Shown: in pieces, positions 9,800 to 19,000 of the stretch | Numbering within the stretch: the first letter of the stretch is position 1 | Layout of the letters: every line of letters starts with the position of its first letter | NCBI GenBank assembly: GCA_026826555.1 | Contig: JAKSZT010054335.1 | Location: 2,285,049-2,349,048, forward strand | DNA length: 64,000 nucleotides | Source of the DNA: Tolypeutes matacus | Lineage: Eukaryota > Chordata > Mammalia > Cingulata > Chlamyphoridae | Direction of reading: 5' to 3' | Translations under genes and position numbers: made by a program | The notes under the pieces: model-generated | The model's database searches: none | Seen by the model: only the letters and a program-made list of their open reading frames with translations | Told to the model about the DNA's origin: nothing

Positions 9800-10430
9800 A
9801 TTAGCAAAATACTCAGTAATTGGCATATTATTATTATTGACTTAAAAGATTGTTTTTCACTATTCCTCTTAATCCAAATGATAAAGAAAAATGTGCGTTT
9901 ACTATTCCTTCTATTAATCATTCAGCTCCTACTGAATGATATCAGTTCAAAGTTTTACCTTAGAGAATGATAACCAGTCCTACCTACATTATGTCAATCC
10001 TTTATTCACATTCCATTACAAATTTTACAAAAACAATTTCCTAAGATTATGATTATTCATTATATGGATGATATTCTTTTTGCCGCTGAGCAATCTTAAG
10101 AGCTGAAACAAATCATTTCAGCTGGCTAAAGAAATTCTTCCTCAACATGGGTTGCAAATAGCAGAAAAAAAAAATTCAAAAACAGGTTCCTTTTCAATAT
10201 TTAGGTCATACTATTAATAGAAATGTTATAACTCCACAAAAGGTCCAATTTCAAACTGATAATTTAAGTACTTTAAATAATTTTCAGAAATTACTGAGTG
10301 ATATTAATTGGGCATGGCCTACTTTAGGAATTCCAACTTATGCTTTACCCTAACAAGAATCCCTGACTTAAATAGTCCTCACATTTTAAGCCCAGAAGCA
10401 AAAGGGGAGTTAAATGGCTGGAAAAAGAGT
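9800..10430 (+). pseudogene. pol: ERV pol: reverse transcriptase remnant
   Basis: An RT motif-A-like IIIDLKDCF is encoded near 9827-9853. The catalytic YMDD box follows at 10061-10072 (TATATGGATGAT), and a LGHTINRNVITPQKVQ-like stretch comes after that. The YMDD frame meets TAA at 10097-10099 and the parts lie in different frames, so it is dead. Reverse transcriptase copies viral RNA into DNA (established). The A/T-rich codon use contrasts with the C-rich gag and env. Confidence 0.75.
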
Positions 10431-10569
10431 GCAAAATAGCCAACTAACAAGAATAACTGTAAATCTTCCAATTTCTCTTTTAATATTTCCATCTTGCCAT
10501 TCCCCTACTGGGATACTTTGACAAGAGGATGGCATAATAGAATGGATATTCCTACCTAACAAAGATACA

Positions 10570-11395
10570 AAAAAACTTCTGATTATCATAAACTTACACA
10601 TACTAATGCTTCTGGCTTACGTCATAAATATCCCCACTTAACAGTAAAAGAAAGTAAGAGGATTGTTAAACAATGTACTACTTGTGGGCCCATAAATGCC
10701 CCTACTTTCTCTCCAGGAACTAATCCCCATGGAGAACATCCTAATGAAATTTGGCAAATGGATGTTACACATGTGCCTTCTTTTAGCTGCCTTCTGTATG
10801 TGCATGTGACAGGGTACACATATTCTAATTTTATTTGGGCAACTGCTCAAGCTGGTGAAAAGGCCTCACATGCACGTTCTCATTTATTAAATTGTTTTGC
10901 TGTAATGGGCCTGCCAGCACAGCTAAAAACTGATAATGGGCCTGCTTATCTTAGTCAATCTTTCAAAAAATTTTGCAATAACTAAAATATTAAACATGTT
11001 ACAAGAATTCCATATAACCCTCAGGGACAAGCGATAATAGAAAAAAGTAATCACTTATTAAAATTAATGTTGTAAAAACAAAAAGGGGGAGATGGAGGAG
11101 AGTCTGCTAGGAACAGACTGTCTAGAGCATTGCTTACCTTAAATTTTCTTAATAAACAACAAATTTCTAATATCACAGCATCAGAAAAACATTAGGATGT
11201 TAAAAAAAGGTATGAAAAAGAAAAATATGGACAACCTGTATATTGGAAAAATGAAAGAACCAATAAAGGGGAAAAAAAGAGAGGTAAACTTTTGGGGCCG
11301 AGGTTTTGCTCTTATCATTACAGAAACAGGAGAAGAGCAGTGGATCCCCTCCAGAAGAATCAAGTCTAGAGTTGAAGATGCTGCCAAGACTTAAA
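10570..11395 (+). pseudogene. pol: ERV pol: integrase remnant
   Basis: The zinc-finger CxxC is at about 10672-10683 (CTTC). The core begins with QMDVTHVPS (first Asp codon 10761) and has TDNGPAY (second Asp at 10932-10934). The catalytic Glu is at 11040-11042, which is exactly the D,D-35-E spacing. A TAA at 10983-10985 lies in frame between the last two catalytic residues. A C-terminal stretch (FALIITETGEEQWIPSRRIK) occurs near 11305-11365. Integrase would join viral DNA to the host genome (established). The motif set fits class II elements. Confidence 0.85.
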
Positions 11396-11525
11396 CTATG
11401 GACATGGTGGTTTTACAATGAATTAATTATAGGTAAAGTATTAGGTCAAGGTAAGATACCACATCATAATTACACTTATTGGACATACATAACCAACTCA
11501 CCTCTTCTAGAGCTGTTGATTTGGA

Positions 11526-12909
11526 GTGCCTGCTACGCTCAATTTTACCACTTCTACCCCAAACACAACCGTCAATAATCCACTTTGGCAAATACTTAAT
11601 GCTACCTTTCTTGATCTGAACGCTTCCCACCCCAACCTCACTCTTTCCACTCATAACCCTACCGATCCTTCCTGGATCACGTGTCGAACTTGGGGAATCA
11701 GGCTGTATGTATCCGGCTCTGACCCTGGCACACTCCTGCTTATAAAAAAAGAATGGGCAGGGGTAAATCATGGCCCAATACCGGTTGGCCCCAACCCCGT
11801 CCTCTAGGCCTCCGGTTTCCTCTCCTCCACCCTCACCCTCTCACGCAACTCATACTAACTCATCTAACGCAACTCATGCTCCCTCCGTCACTCCCTTCAT
11901 TCTGCCTAAACCCCCCAACGTCCCCCTTTCGCTTGCCAACCCGTTTCTATCTCTCCTCAATGCTTCTTTTACCCATTTAAATGCCTCCAATCCCAATCTC
12001 ACCCAGGATTGCTGGTTGTGCCTCTCCTCCATTCTGCCCTACTACGAGGCGATTGCTGTTAATGCCTCCTATAAGGATTCTTCGGAAGAGAGCCCTGCCT
12101 CTTGCAAATGGAATCATACTAGGGGCCTGACTATACAATCGGTCTCTCGTAGTGGGCTTTGCGTGGTTAAAGTTAAGGGCACCGTTACCTCCTCCATGCA
12201 GTCTCTCTGCAACTATACCTTATTTCCTAAGTCAAGTTCTAAGTTTTTAATCCCCCACAACGATACGAAATGGCTCTGCTCCTCAACAGGTCTAACACCG
12301 TGCCTGAGCGTCGCCACCCTCAACACCAGTGGAGAAACCTGTGTGCTCGTTACCATTCTTCCCCGCATTTATTTCCACACTAACGATCAATTTCTTGCAT
12401 TTTGGCAGCATCAACTACTCCCGGTCAATGTACAAAAACGCGAGATCATCACCGCTATAACTCTTGCTTCACTCCTAAGTGTTGGTGGGATCGCCCTCGG
12501 AGCTACTGCTCTCGGCACACAACAAACCGCTCTTTCCTCCTTGCGTATGGCTGTAGATGAAGATATTGCCCATATAGAAACTTCTATCTCTCATCTGGAA
12601 AAATCCTTAAACTCCTTGTCAGAAGTAGTCCTCCAAAATCGTAGAGGACTCGACCTCCTCTTCCTAAAACAGGGGGGGCTGTGTGCCGCGTTAGGAGAAG
12701 AATGTTGCTTCTATGCCAACCACTCCGGCCTCATAAAGGACAACATGGCCCAGCTGAGGGAAGGCCTGGCTAAGCGCAAAAAGGAGTATGAAGCCCTTAG
12801 CAACAACACCTGGACCTCCTGGGGATTTGACAAACTCCTCCCTTACCTCCTCCCCTTCCTTGGCCCTTTAATACTCATTCTGCTCCTTCTCTCTCTAGGC
12901 CCTACCCTC
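11526..12909 (+). pseudogene. env: ERV env of gammaretrovirus type, N-terminally damaged and C-terminally cut
   Basis: Surface-subunit sequence (WGIRLYVSGSDPG, GPNPVL) is in one frame at 11526-11807. The rest is in another frame from 11770, so there is a frame change near 11800. The second frame has a proline-rich hinge, CWLC at 12010-12021, and many N-glycosylation sequons. It also has a hydrophobic fusion-peptide-like stretch (ITAITLASLLSVGGIALG), an LQNRRGLDLLFLKQ segment with CX6CC, and a membrane anchor near 12835-12898. The subunit junction reads NVQKRE, without the canonical furin R-X-X-R. No signal peptide or receptor-binding N-terminus was found. Env mediates entry in exogenous relatives (established); no function is shown here. 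Confidence 0.85.
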
Positions 12910-13281
12910 TTTGAAGAGGCAGAAGAAAGCATCAGTGAGCTTGAAGACAGGGTCTATGAAAGCAAACTCACAAAAGAAGAGATAAAGAAAAGAATGGGGA
13001 AAAAAATCAGAGAACTAAATGATGGCAAGAGACAAGCAAACATACGTGTCATTGGTGTCCCAGAAGGAGAAGAGAAGGGAAAAGGGGCAGAAGAAATATT
13101 TGAGGAAATAATGGTAGAAAATTTCCCAACTCGATTGAAAGACCTAGATATCTGTGTCCAAGAGGCACAATGTACTTCAATCTTAATAAATCCAAATAGA
13201 CCTACTCAGAGACACATACTAATCAGAAAGTCAAATGACAATAACAAAGAGAGAATTCTAAAAGCAGCAAGAGAAAAATGA
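11770..13281 (+). CDS. 503-codon chimeric open frame: ERV Env fused to HAL1 ORF1
   Basis: One uninterrupted frame holds 380 codons of Env (hinge, CWLC at residues 81-84, fusion-peptide-like 227-245, CX6CC at C305/C312/C313, anchor about 356-376). It then holds 123 codons of HAL1 ORF1 (coiled-coil end, then RQANIRVIGVPEGEE RNA-binding-type region) to TGA at 13279-13281. The DNA junction 12909/12910 falls exactly between codons 380 and 381. As drawn, the HAL1 part would follow the membrane anchor on the cytoplasmic side. The first ATG lies inside the surface region and no signal peptide is seen, so a membrane product from this ATG is doubtful. The frame is real; its expression is unknown. Confidence 0.5.
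   Translation: MAQYRLAPTPSSRPPVSSPPPSPSHATHTNSSNATHAPSVTPFILPKPPNVPLSLANPFLSLLNASFTHLNASNPNLTQDCWLCLSSILPYYEAIAVNASYKDSSEESPASCKWNHTRGLTIQSVSRSGLCVVKVKGTVTSSMQSLCNYTLFPKSSSKFLIPHNDTKWLCSSTGLTPCLSVATLNTSGETCVLVTILPRIYFHTNDQFLAFWQHQLLPVNVQKREIITAITLASLLSVGGIALGATALGTQQTALSSLRMAVDEDIAHIETSISHLEKSLNSLSEVVLQNRRGLDLLFLKQGGLCAALGEECCFYANHSGLIKDNMAQLREGLAKRKKEYEALSNNTWTSWGFDKLLPYLLPFLGPLILILLLLSLGPTLFEEAEESISELEDRVYESKLTKEEIKKRMGKKIRELNDGKRQANIRVIGVPEGEEKGKGAEEIFEEIMVENFPTRLKDLDICVQEAQCTSILINPNRPTQRHILIRKSNDNNKERILKAAREK
12910..13030 (+). repeat. 121-bp perfect direct repeat, right copy
   Basis: Identical to 7155-7275. From 13031 the HAL1 ORF1 continues colinearly, so the pair looks like a very long duplicated target of the ERV insert. 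Confidence 0.97.
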
Positions 13282-13445
13282 TTCACCCTATACAAGGGAT
13301 GTCCAATAAGATTAAGTGCTGATTTCTCATCAGAAACCATAAAGGCAAGAATGCAGTGGTAAGATATAGTTAAGATACCAAAAGAGAAAAACTGCCAGCC
13401 AAGAATCTTATATTTGGCAAGACTGTCTTTCAAAGTGTCAAAGAA
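13031..13445 (+). pseudogene. HAL1-like ORF1, right part
   Basis: The sequence encodes RQANIRVIGVPEGEE, the conserved start of the LINE-1 ORF1 RNA-recognition domain. It goes on to ILIRKSNDNNKERILKAARE and, after a stop at 13279, an ORF1 C-terminal-like FSSETIKARMQW and KEKNCQPRILYLARLSF in decayed frames. The 3' UTR follows with no ORF2 between. Confidence 0.75.
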
Positions 13446-13532
13446 GGTACCATAACAAGGCTAATGATCAGTAGCAGTGGGTATGAGATACTTTCTTTTG
13501 AACTAAGGAAAACATTCAAGAATTTACTGAGG

Positions 13533-13773
13533 GGAGCAGATGTGGCTCAAGCAGTTGAGTGCCCACCTCCCACATGGAAGGTCCTGGGTTCAGTTTCCGG
13601 TGTCTCCTAAAGAAAAAAAAAAAACCCAGACAATGAGCACAAAACATCGAGCAAAAACCAATGAGCAAAAACAGCAAGCAAAAAAAAAAAAAAAAAAAAA
13701 GAGCAGACAATGAGCACAAAAAATGAGCAAAAACAACAAGCAAACAGACGAGGGAGCCATCTCGGGGAGGCAG
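13533..13773 (+). mobile_element. DAS-type SINE in the HAL1-like 3' UTR, 15-bp TSD
   Basis: The head (GGAGCAGATGTGGCTCAAGC) has B-box GGTTCAGTTTCC and a body of AATGAGCAAAAAC-type repeats split by a 23-A run. The direct repeat AAGAATTTACTGAGG at 13518-13532 and 13774-13788 fixes the borders. Confidence 0.93.
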
Positions 13774-14158
13774 AAGAATTTACTGAGGCAATAACCGCAC
13801 AACTCTGTCATGAAAGTAAGAGTCACCGAGTGTGCACTTTGGATGGATGGTACAAGGCATGGGACTCTGGTGGGTGATGGGCATGGTGAGGACGAACAGG
13901 AGAGGGCTCTCATGAACTGCAGCAAATGCACAACACTCATGCATGGAGCTAATCAGGGCATGCATGGACAACTACACCGAATGTAAGCTGTGGACCTTGG
14001 CTAGTGCTTATACTTGATGATCTTCTTTCACGGTCTGTAATAAACGTCCCAAGGTGTGGGGCAGGGGTGATGTGCAGGAATCCTGCATGTTAGGCATACC
14101 TGTTCTGTAAACTCACAGCTTCTCCAATTAAAAAAAGACTTTTTTAAACAACCCTGCA

Positions 14159-14390
14159 ATGTGCATCCCCTCACATAGTTCCTTGTGACCTGGACAGAGA
14201 TTCTCTGGATGAGTAACCGGAGAGTGGAACTGCTGGGTAGAGGCTGTTGCAACCTTAGCTTCTAGATTGTTCTCCAGATGTCTATACAAGTTCACAATCG
14301 CACCAGCCATGCCCAGAAGACCCTTACTTTCCCTGTTCTCAGTCAGCCCTTGATGTTATCTGACTTTCTAATTTTTGCCAAACACATGGT
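14159..14390 (-). mobile_element. Old LINE-1 3' UTR fragment (right part)
   Basis: This continues the inverted LINE-1 fragment broken at 5470: 'TCTAGATTGTTCTCCAGATG' and 'AAGTTCACAATCGCACCAGC' are LINE-1 3' UTR-like in inverse orientation. Confidence 0.55.
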
Positions 14391-14469
14391 TACAAAATGA
14401 TGCCTGGGTGCTTTAATTTGCAGATACCTATTTTGAAATCTCCTAATTCCAGATAGGAATTCAAATCTA

Positions 14470-14700
14470 ATCCCTGACAGGTATATAGCTCTTCACAAGG
14501 AGAGTTCACATACGCTGTCATTTTTGTTGCCCCCACCAGCCCTGGGAGGTACTCACAGAAGAGGAGGAAACTGAGGCTTGGAGGATTTGTTGGCTGACCC
14601 AAGGGTCATCTGGCCAATCAATGCTAGAACCAGATGGTCCAGGTGCCCTGACCCCTAATCAAGGCTCTTCCTACTAAACCGTGTTGTATCTGGAGCCCCT
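14470..14700 (+). repeat. MIR SINE relic
   Basis: The MIR order is seen: 'GAAGAGGAGGAAACTGAGGC', then 'GGCTGACCCAAGGGTCA', then 'CTAGAACCAGATGGTCCAGG'. Confidence 0.65.
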
Positions 14701-14774
14701 CAAGAAGAGATGTCCTTTCCCCCAGAGCACGGGGCTCAGAAGTTTGCGGGAGAGCTAGAGTTCTTGTTTGTTTT

Positions 14775-15655
14775 TCTGTTTTGTTTTTTTTAATCAACAA
14801 CATTGAAGCATAATTCACATAGGATACAATGCATGTACTTTAAGTGGGCATTTCCAAGAAGTTTGACAAATGCATACATCCATGTAACCACAACAATCAA
14901 GATACAAAACATTTCTGAGGGAAGTGATGTGGCTCAAGCAACTGGGCTTCTGTCTACCATACGGGAGGATTGGGGTTCGATCCCCGGGGCCTCCTGGTAA
15001 AGGCTGCCAGGCCCATGCGGCAAGCCAGGCCCGTGTGGGGAGCCACGCAGCAAGATGATGACGCAACAAAAAAAGGAGACGCAAGGGAGAGTCACGGCGA
15101 GACGCGACAGAAACCAGGAACTGAGGCGGCGCAAGTGACAGGGGGCCTCTCTCCCACATCGGAGGTCCCCAGGATTGAATCCCAGTGAAGCCTGGAGGAG
15201 AAAAACAAGAAGAGAAGACAAAAACAAAAACAAAAACAAACAAACAAAAAAAACATATCTGGAGCCACAGAAAGTTTCCCTGTGCCCCTTCCAATAAAGC
15301 ACCCCCCCCCAGATAATCACTGCTTCTGCTTTCCGTTAACATAAATGAGATTTATCTTTTTCATTTTTCATCTATCACTACAGACTGGCGTTGTCTTTCC
15401 TAGAGTTTCCAGAGTTTTCGTTCTGAATATGGACTCTTTTGTGTTACTCAGCGAATGTTTGTGAGATTCATCCATGTTGTTGTGTGCATCAGCAGTCGGT
15501 GCCTTTTTATCGCTCAGGAGTATTCCACTGTGTGGCTATACCACAATTTGTGGGTCATTCAATTGTTGGTGGACATTTGGGTTATTTCTAATTTGGGGGT
15601 ATTATGACTAAAGCTGCTATGAACATTGATGTGCAAGTCTTCGTGTGGTAAGCAA
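14775..15655 (-). mobile_element. LINE-1 3' UTR fragment, split by a SINE
   Basis: A T-run (an inverted poly-A) near 14780 is followed by 'AAGCATAATTCACATAGGATAC' and, after the SINE, 'CACAATTTGTGGGTCATTCA ... GGACATTTGGGTTATTTC'. This is typical of an inverted LINE-1 3' end. Confidence 0.65.
14919..15253 (+). mobile_element. DAS-type SINE, two-unit
   Basis: GGGAAGTGATGTGGCTCAAG head, B-box GGTTCGATCCCC, CCTCCTGGTAAAGG junction, a second head-derived unit near 15120-15190 and an AAAAAC/AAAC-rich tail. The flanking AAAACAT on both sides may be a short TSD. Confidence 0.88.
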
Positions 15656-15814
15656 AGTGCTCATTCTGCAGTACGTGACTCTGAGAGCAAGTGCCTCCTT
15701 CAGGTTTACACTCCGAGCCTTGCTTGCTTCCCAGGAATCCCAGCACCGGTGGACAGATGTTTTTTGTTGAAGAGGAGGCTTTTAACCATAAAATAAGGAC
15801 TCAGCAGCAGAATC

Positions 15815-15985
15815 TGAGGCTGGGTTTCTCAAAGTGTGATTTGAAGACTCCACCTGCAGTTTAATCCCCTGCTAAGCTTGTTAAACACACAGATCCCTGT
15901 GATTCTACTGCATCAGAATTTCTAGGAGACAGGCCTGGGACTCTGCATGTTTAATACAATCTGAGTGATACTTAAGCAGTAAAAC
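15815..15985 (+). repeat. MER5-like hAT relic
   Basis: 'GGTTTCTCAAAGTGTGATTT ... TACTGCATCAGAATTTCTAG ... TGGGACTCTGCATGTTTAAT' follows the MER5 layout. Confidence 0.6.
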
Positions 15986-16019
15986 ACTCCTGTGGGCAAT
16001 GGAGGACCCCAGCATTCTG

Positions 16020-19000
16020 TTTGCTTATTTGATGCTGAAATAATTACAGAGCTACAGGAAGACACAAGCATAGCAGAGAGAAATCCCTTTACCTTCTGGT
16101 TTCCCCCAGTGGTGACATCCTCCATTTGACTTTGGTATAATCTGTGTGGATAGCTCTACTCCCTTTTATTACATGTGTAGATTCATATAACCATCTCCTC
16201 GATCAAGATGCAGAATTACTCCATCCCCACCAACATCTCCCTCAAGATAGTCCTTCAGAGTCACGTTCTCTCCCTCCATGCCCCCACCAGCCCTAACCCC
16301 TGGAAAACACTATTCTGTTTTCTATCTCTATGATTTTGTCATTTTGAGAATATTATGTAAATGGAATCACACAGTATTGATCTTTTGAGATTGGCTTTTT
16401 AAAAATCACCCTGAAACCCTTGAGATCTATCCGAGGTCTTACACACATCAACTTTTTATTTCTGAGTGGTATTGCATGGGATGAGAATTTAACCATTCAC
16501 CTGTTGAGAAACATTTTCATTGTTTCCAGTTTTTGTTATTATGAACAAAGCTGCTATTAACATTTGTGTGCAAGTTTTTGTATAAACTAAGTTTTCATTT
16601 CTCTGAGATAAATGCCCAAGAGTGCAATTATTGGGTCATATGGTAAGTTTGTGTTTATAGATTTTTAAGAAACTTCTTCTTAGGTCCTTTTACCCTCCCC
16701 ACTATTCAAATATAATTGCCTTAAGTGTTTCCTTGAGCATCACATCAAGTATAATTAGAATTTTTGTCTCAATCATCAATTATGACTTAAAAAATTCAAG
16801 AGGAGAAGGATAATATATTTTATTTACCCAATTTTAATGCATTCCATTGCTTTTCTTTTCCTTCTGAGATTCTAAGCCTTCTTCTGTTATCATTTCCTTT
16901 TAGTTTGTAGACCTCCCTTTAATCATTCTTTAAGTCTTCTAATGAAAATTCTCTTAGTTTTCCTTTATATAGAATGTCTTTATTTCCCTTTCATTCCTGA
17001 AGGATATTTTCACCAGATACAAAATTTGCAGTGGAGTCTTTTCTTATAGCACTTGGAAAATGTTGTACCACTTCCTTTTGATCTCCATGAAACCAGTGCA
17101 AAATCTGCTGTCATTCAAATTGGTGTTCCCAGATAGATCATGCATCATTTCCCTCTTGCTGATTTCAAGATGTTTTTGTCTTTTGTTTTGATACATTTAA
17201 TTACAATGTATCACAGTGTAGAGTGCTTTGAGTATATCCTATTTTGGGATTTGCTCACCTTCTTGAATCTGCAAATTGTTTTTTCTTGCCAAATTTGGAA
17301 ATTTTCCAGTTTTATTTCTTTGAATACCTTTTCAGCCCTGCACTCTTTCTCCTGTCCTTCTTGGACTCTGAGACCAGTGTCAGATCTTTAAAAATAGTCC
17401 CACCTGTTCCAGAGTCTCTGTTCTCTTTCTTCTGTTTTTTTTTTTTTGTTTTGTTTTGTTTTTGTTTTTTCCTTTCAGTTGATTTTCTTCCTGTTGTTCA
17501 ATTACCCCTAGAAGGGGTAATTTCCATTCTTCAAGTTTATTGATTCTTTCCTCTGTCCTCTCTATTCTACTTTTAAGTCCATCCAATGAGTTTATCATTT
17601 TGGTTGTTGCATTTTTCAGTTCAAAAATTTCCATTCGTTTCTTCTTCATATATTCTATTTCTTTGCTGAGACTTTCTATTTTTTCATTTGTTTCAAGTGT
17701 ATTTGTAATTCTTCATTGAATCGTTTTTATGGTGACTATGTTAAAATCCTTGTCAGATAATTCCAACATCTGTGTCATCTTGATGTTACCTTCTATGATT
17801 GTCTTTTCTCATTCAACTTGAGATTTTCCTGGTGGTAGGTCTGATGAGCATTATGGATTGTATCCTGTACGTTTTGGGTATTATATTGTAAGAATCTGTA
17901 TCTTATTTAAATCTTTTGTTTTGGCAGGTCTCCTCTGAAACTGTACTTGCAGGAAAAGGGGAATGCTACCTTGTCATGTCAAGCTATGATGAGTCCCCAG
18001 TTAACCTCTATTGACACCCTAGGGGATTGAAGAGTGCCTTTTTTCACCACTGTCTTAGTTTGCCGTAAGGTTGCCAATGCAAAGTACCAGAAATGGGTTG
18101 GCTTTTATAATGGGAATTTTATTTAGGGTAAAAGCTTACAGTTCCAAGGCTATGAAATGTTCAAATCAAGGCATCAGCAGAGATGCTTTCTCACCAAAGT
18201 CAGCTACTGGTGATCCTGGGGTCCTGCCATATGTCAAAGCAAGATGATCACAGATCTCTGCCAAGGTCCCTGCCTTTCCCTCCAGAGTCTACCATCTCCA
18301 GGAGCTCAGCTGTGGGCAGCCAGGCACGGGGCTTGTCTTTTTATGTGCCTCCTCTCTCAGTCTCAGCTGCTTTGCTTTCCTCCTGAGTTCAGCTGTGGGC
18401 TATGAGGTGTATGGCTCGTCTCTTCAGCCTTGAGCTGCTCCATGGGCCCAGCCTCTTGAGGGTTTCGTGCTTAAGCTTTGGCTGCTAGTGATCCTCGAGT
18501 GCTCTCTCACAGGGCAGGATAAAAATTGGCAGAGCTCCCTTTTCCTGTGTGTCTCTATCTGTATCTCCACTTACATGAGACCTAGCAAGAGGGCGGAGAC
18601 TCGACCTGAGCCACACCTCGCTGATGTAGTCCAAGCACCCACAGGAATGGATTAGTTCAAAAGCATAAGTCTTTTTCTTTTTGGGATTCATAAAAGAAGT
18701 TTAAACTGTCTCAGTTGCTGAGCAGGTGTGGAAGTGTAGGCTCCTTGCTAGACTTCAGCTGGCAGCAGCCTGGGCGGAGGGGGAGGTGCCTGTTACTGCT
18801 CCCACGCGGCCTCCACTGCCTGTGCAGGGTGAGCAGGAGGGACTCAGGACTGCCCAGGGGCATGAAAGTCCCAGCCCCACACTCGGCCCCTCTGACACTG
18901 TAACGGGGGCCATGGGAACCTTGCAGAGTCTGCCATATGGAAGTGCAGACTCACCACTTTGCCTTTGCTGACGGGGCGAGGGTGGGAGAAAACACCACTT

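Larger units (their letters stand above)
7276..12909 (+). mobile_element. LTR-less class II (betaretrovirus-like) ERV with gammaretrovirus-type Env
   Basis: The 5,634-bp insert starts at its first base with a tRNA-Lys primer binding site. It then holds gag, an AT-rich non-coding part, pol (RT and integrase) and env up to just after the membrane anchor. There is no 5' LTR and no 3' LTR. Both edges touch the 121-bp HAL1 repeat. The betaretroviral assignment rests on the Lys PBS, the integrase and RT motifs; Env is of the CWLC/CX6CC type, a combination known from type D betaretroviruses. Gag/env DNA is C-rich and the pol part is A/T-rich, suggesting a recombinant history. Capsid, nucleocapsid and protease were not found. 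Confidence 0.85.
5484..14145 (+). mobile_element. HAL1-like (ORF1-only LINE-1) element, split by an ERV and a SINE
   Basis: The order is: 5' end with a CAAGATGGC motif at 5494-5502, a repeated 5' UTR (5990-6680), ORF1 with coiled coil and RNA-binding region (about 6954-7275, resuming 12910-13440), then directly a 3' UTR and A-rich end near 14137. No ORF2 follows ORF1, which is the definition of a half-LINE-1. Without the ERV, its 121-bp repeat and the SINE it is about 2.65 kb. Flanks AAACAACACTGCA (5471-5483) and AAACAACCCTGCA (14146-14158) form a 13-bp target-site duplication with one mismatch. HAL1 elements have no reverse transcriptase of their own and use LINE-1 machinery (established). 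Exact family not checked. Confidence 0.8.

Noticed and set aside
11080..11100. Purine run AAAAAGGGGGAGATGGAGGAG as a retroviral polypurine tract
   Set aside because: It lies within the integrase C-terminal coding part, far before env; a 3' polypurine tract should stand after env at the 3' LTR, which is absent.
11770..12909. Env as a functional syncytin
   Set aside because: The surface N-terminus and signal peptide are missing, there is a frame change near 11800, the furin site is non-canonical and the C-terminus is cut. Sequence alone gives no sign of a placental function.
7276..12909. Insertion as a LINE-1-made processed copy of retroviral RNA
   Set aside because: Such a copy should end in poly-A and could begin at R-U5; here the 5' edge is the PBS, there is no A-tail, and the duplication is 121 bp.
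7155..13030. HAL1 segment acting as a captured LTR
   Set aside because: HAL1 sequence continues colinearly outside both copies, so a long target-type duplication explains the repeats without an LTR role. Kept only as a remote alternative.
14815..15342. Minus-strand frames of 128-175 codons as genes
   Set aside because: They lie across a SINE and LINE-1 3' UTR; similar frames appear opposite other SINE copies (for example 2847-3354, 36004-36440).
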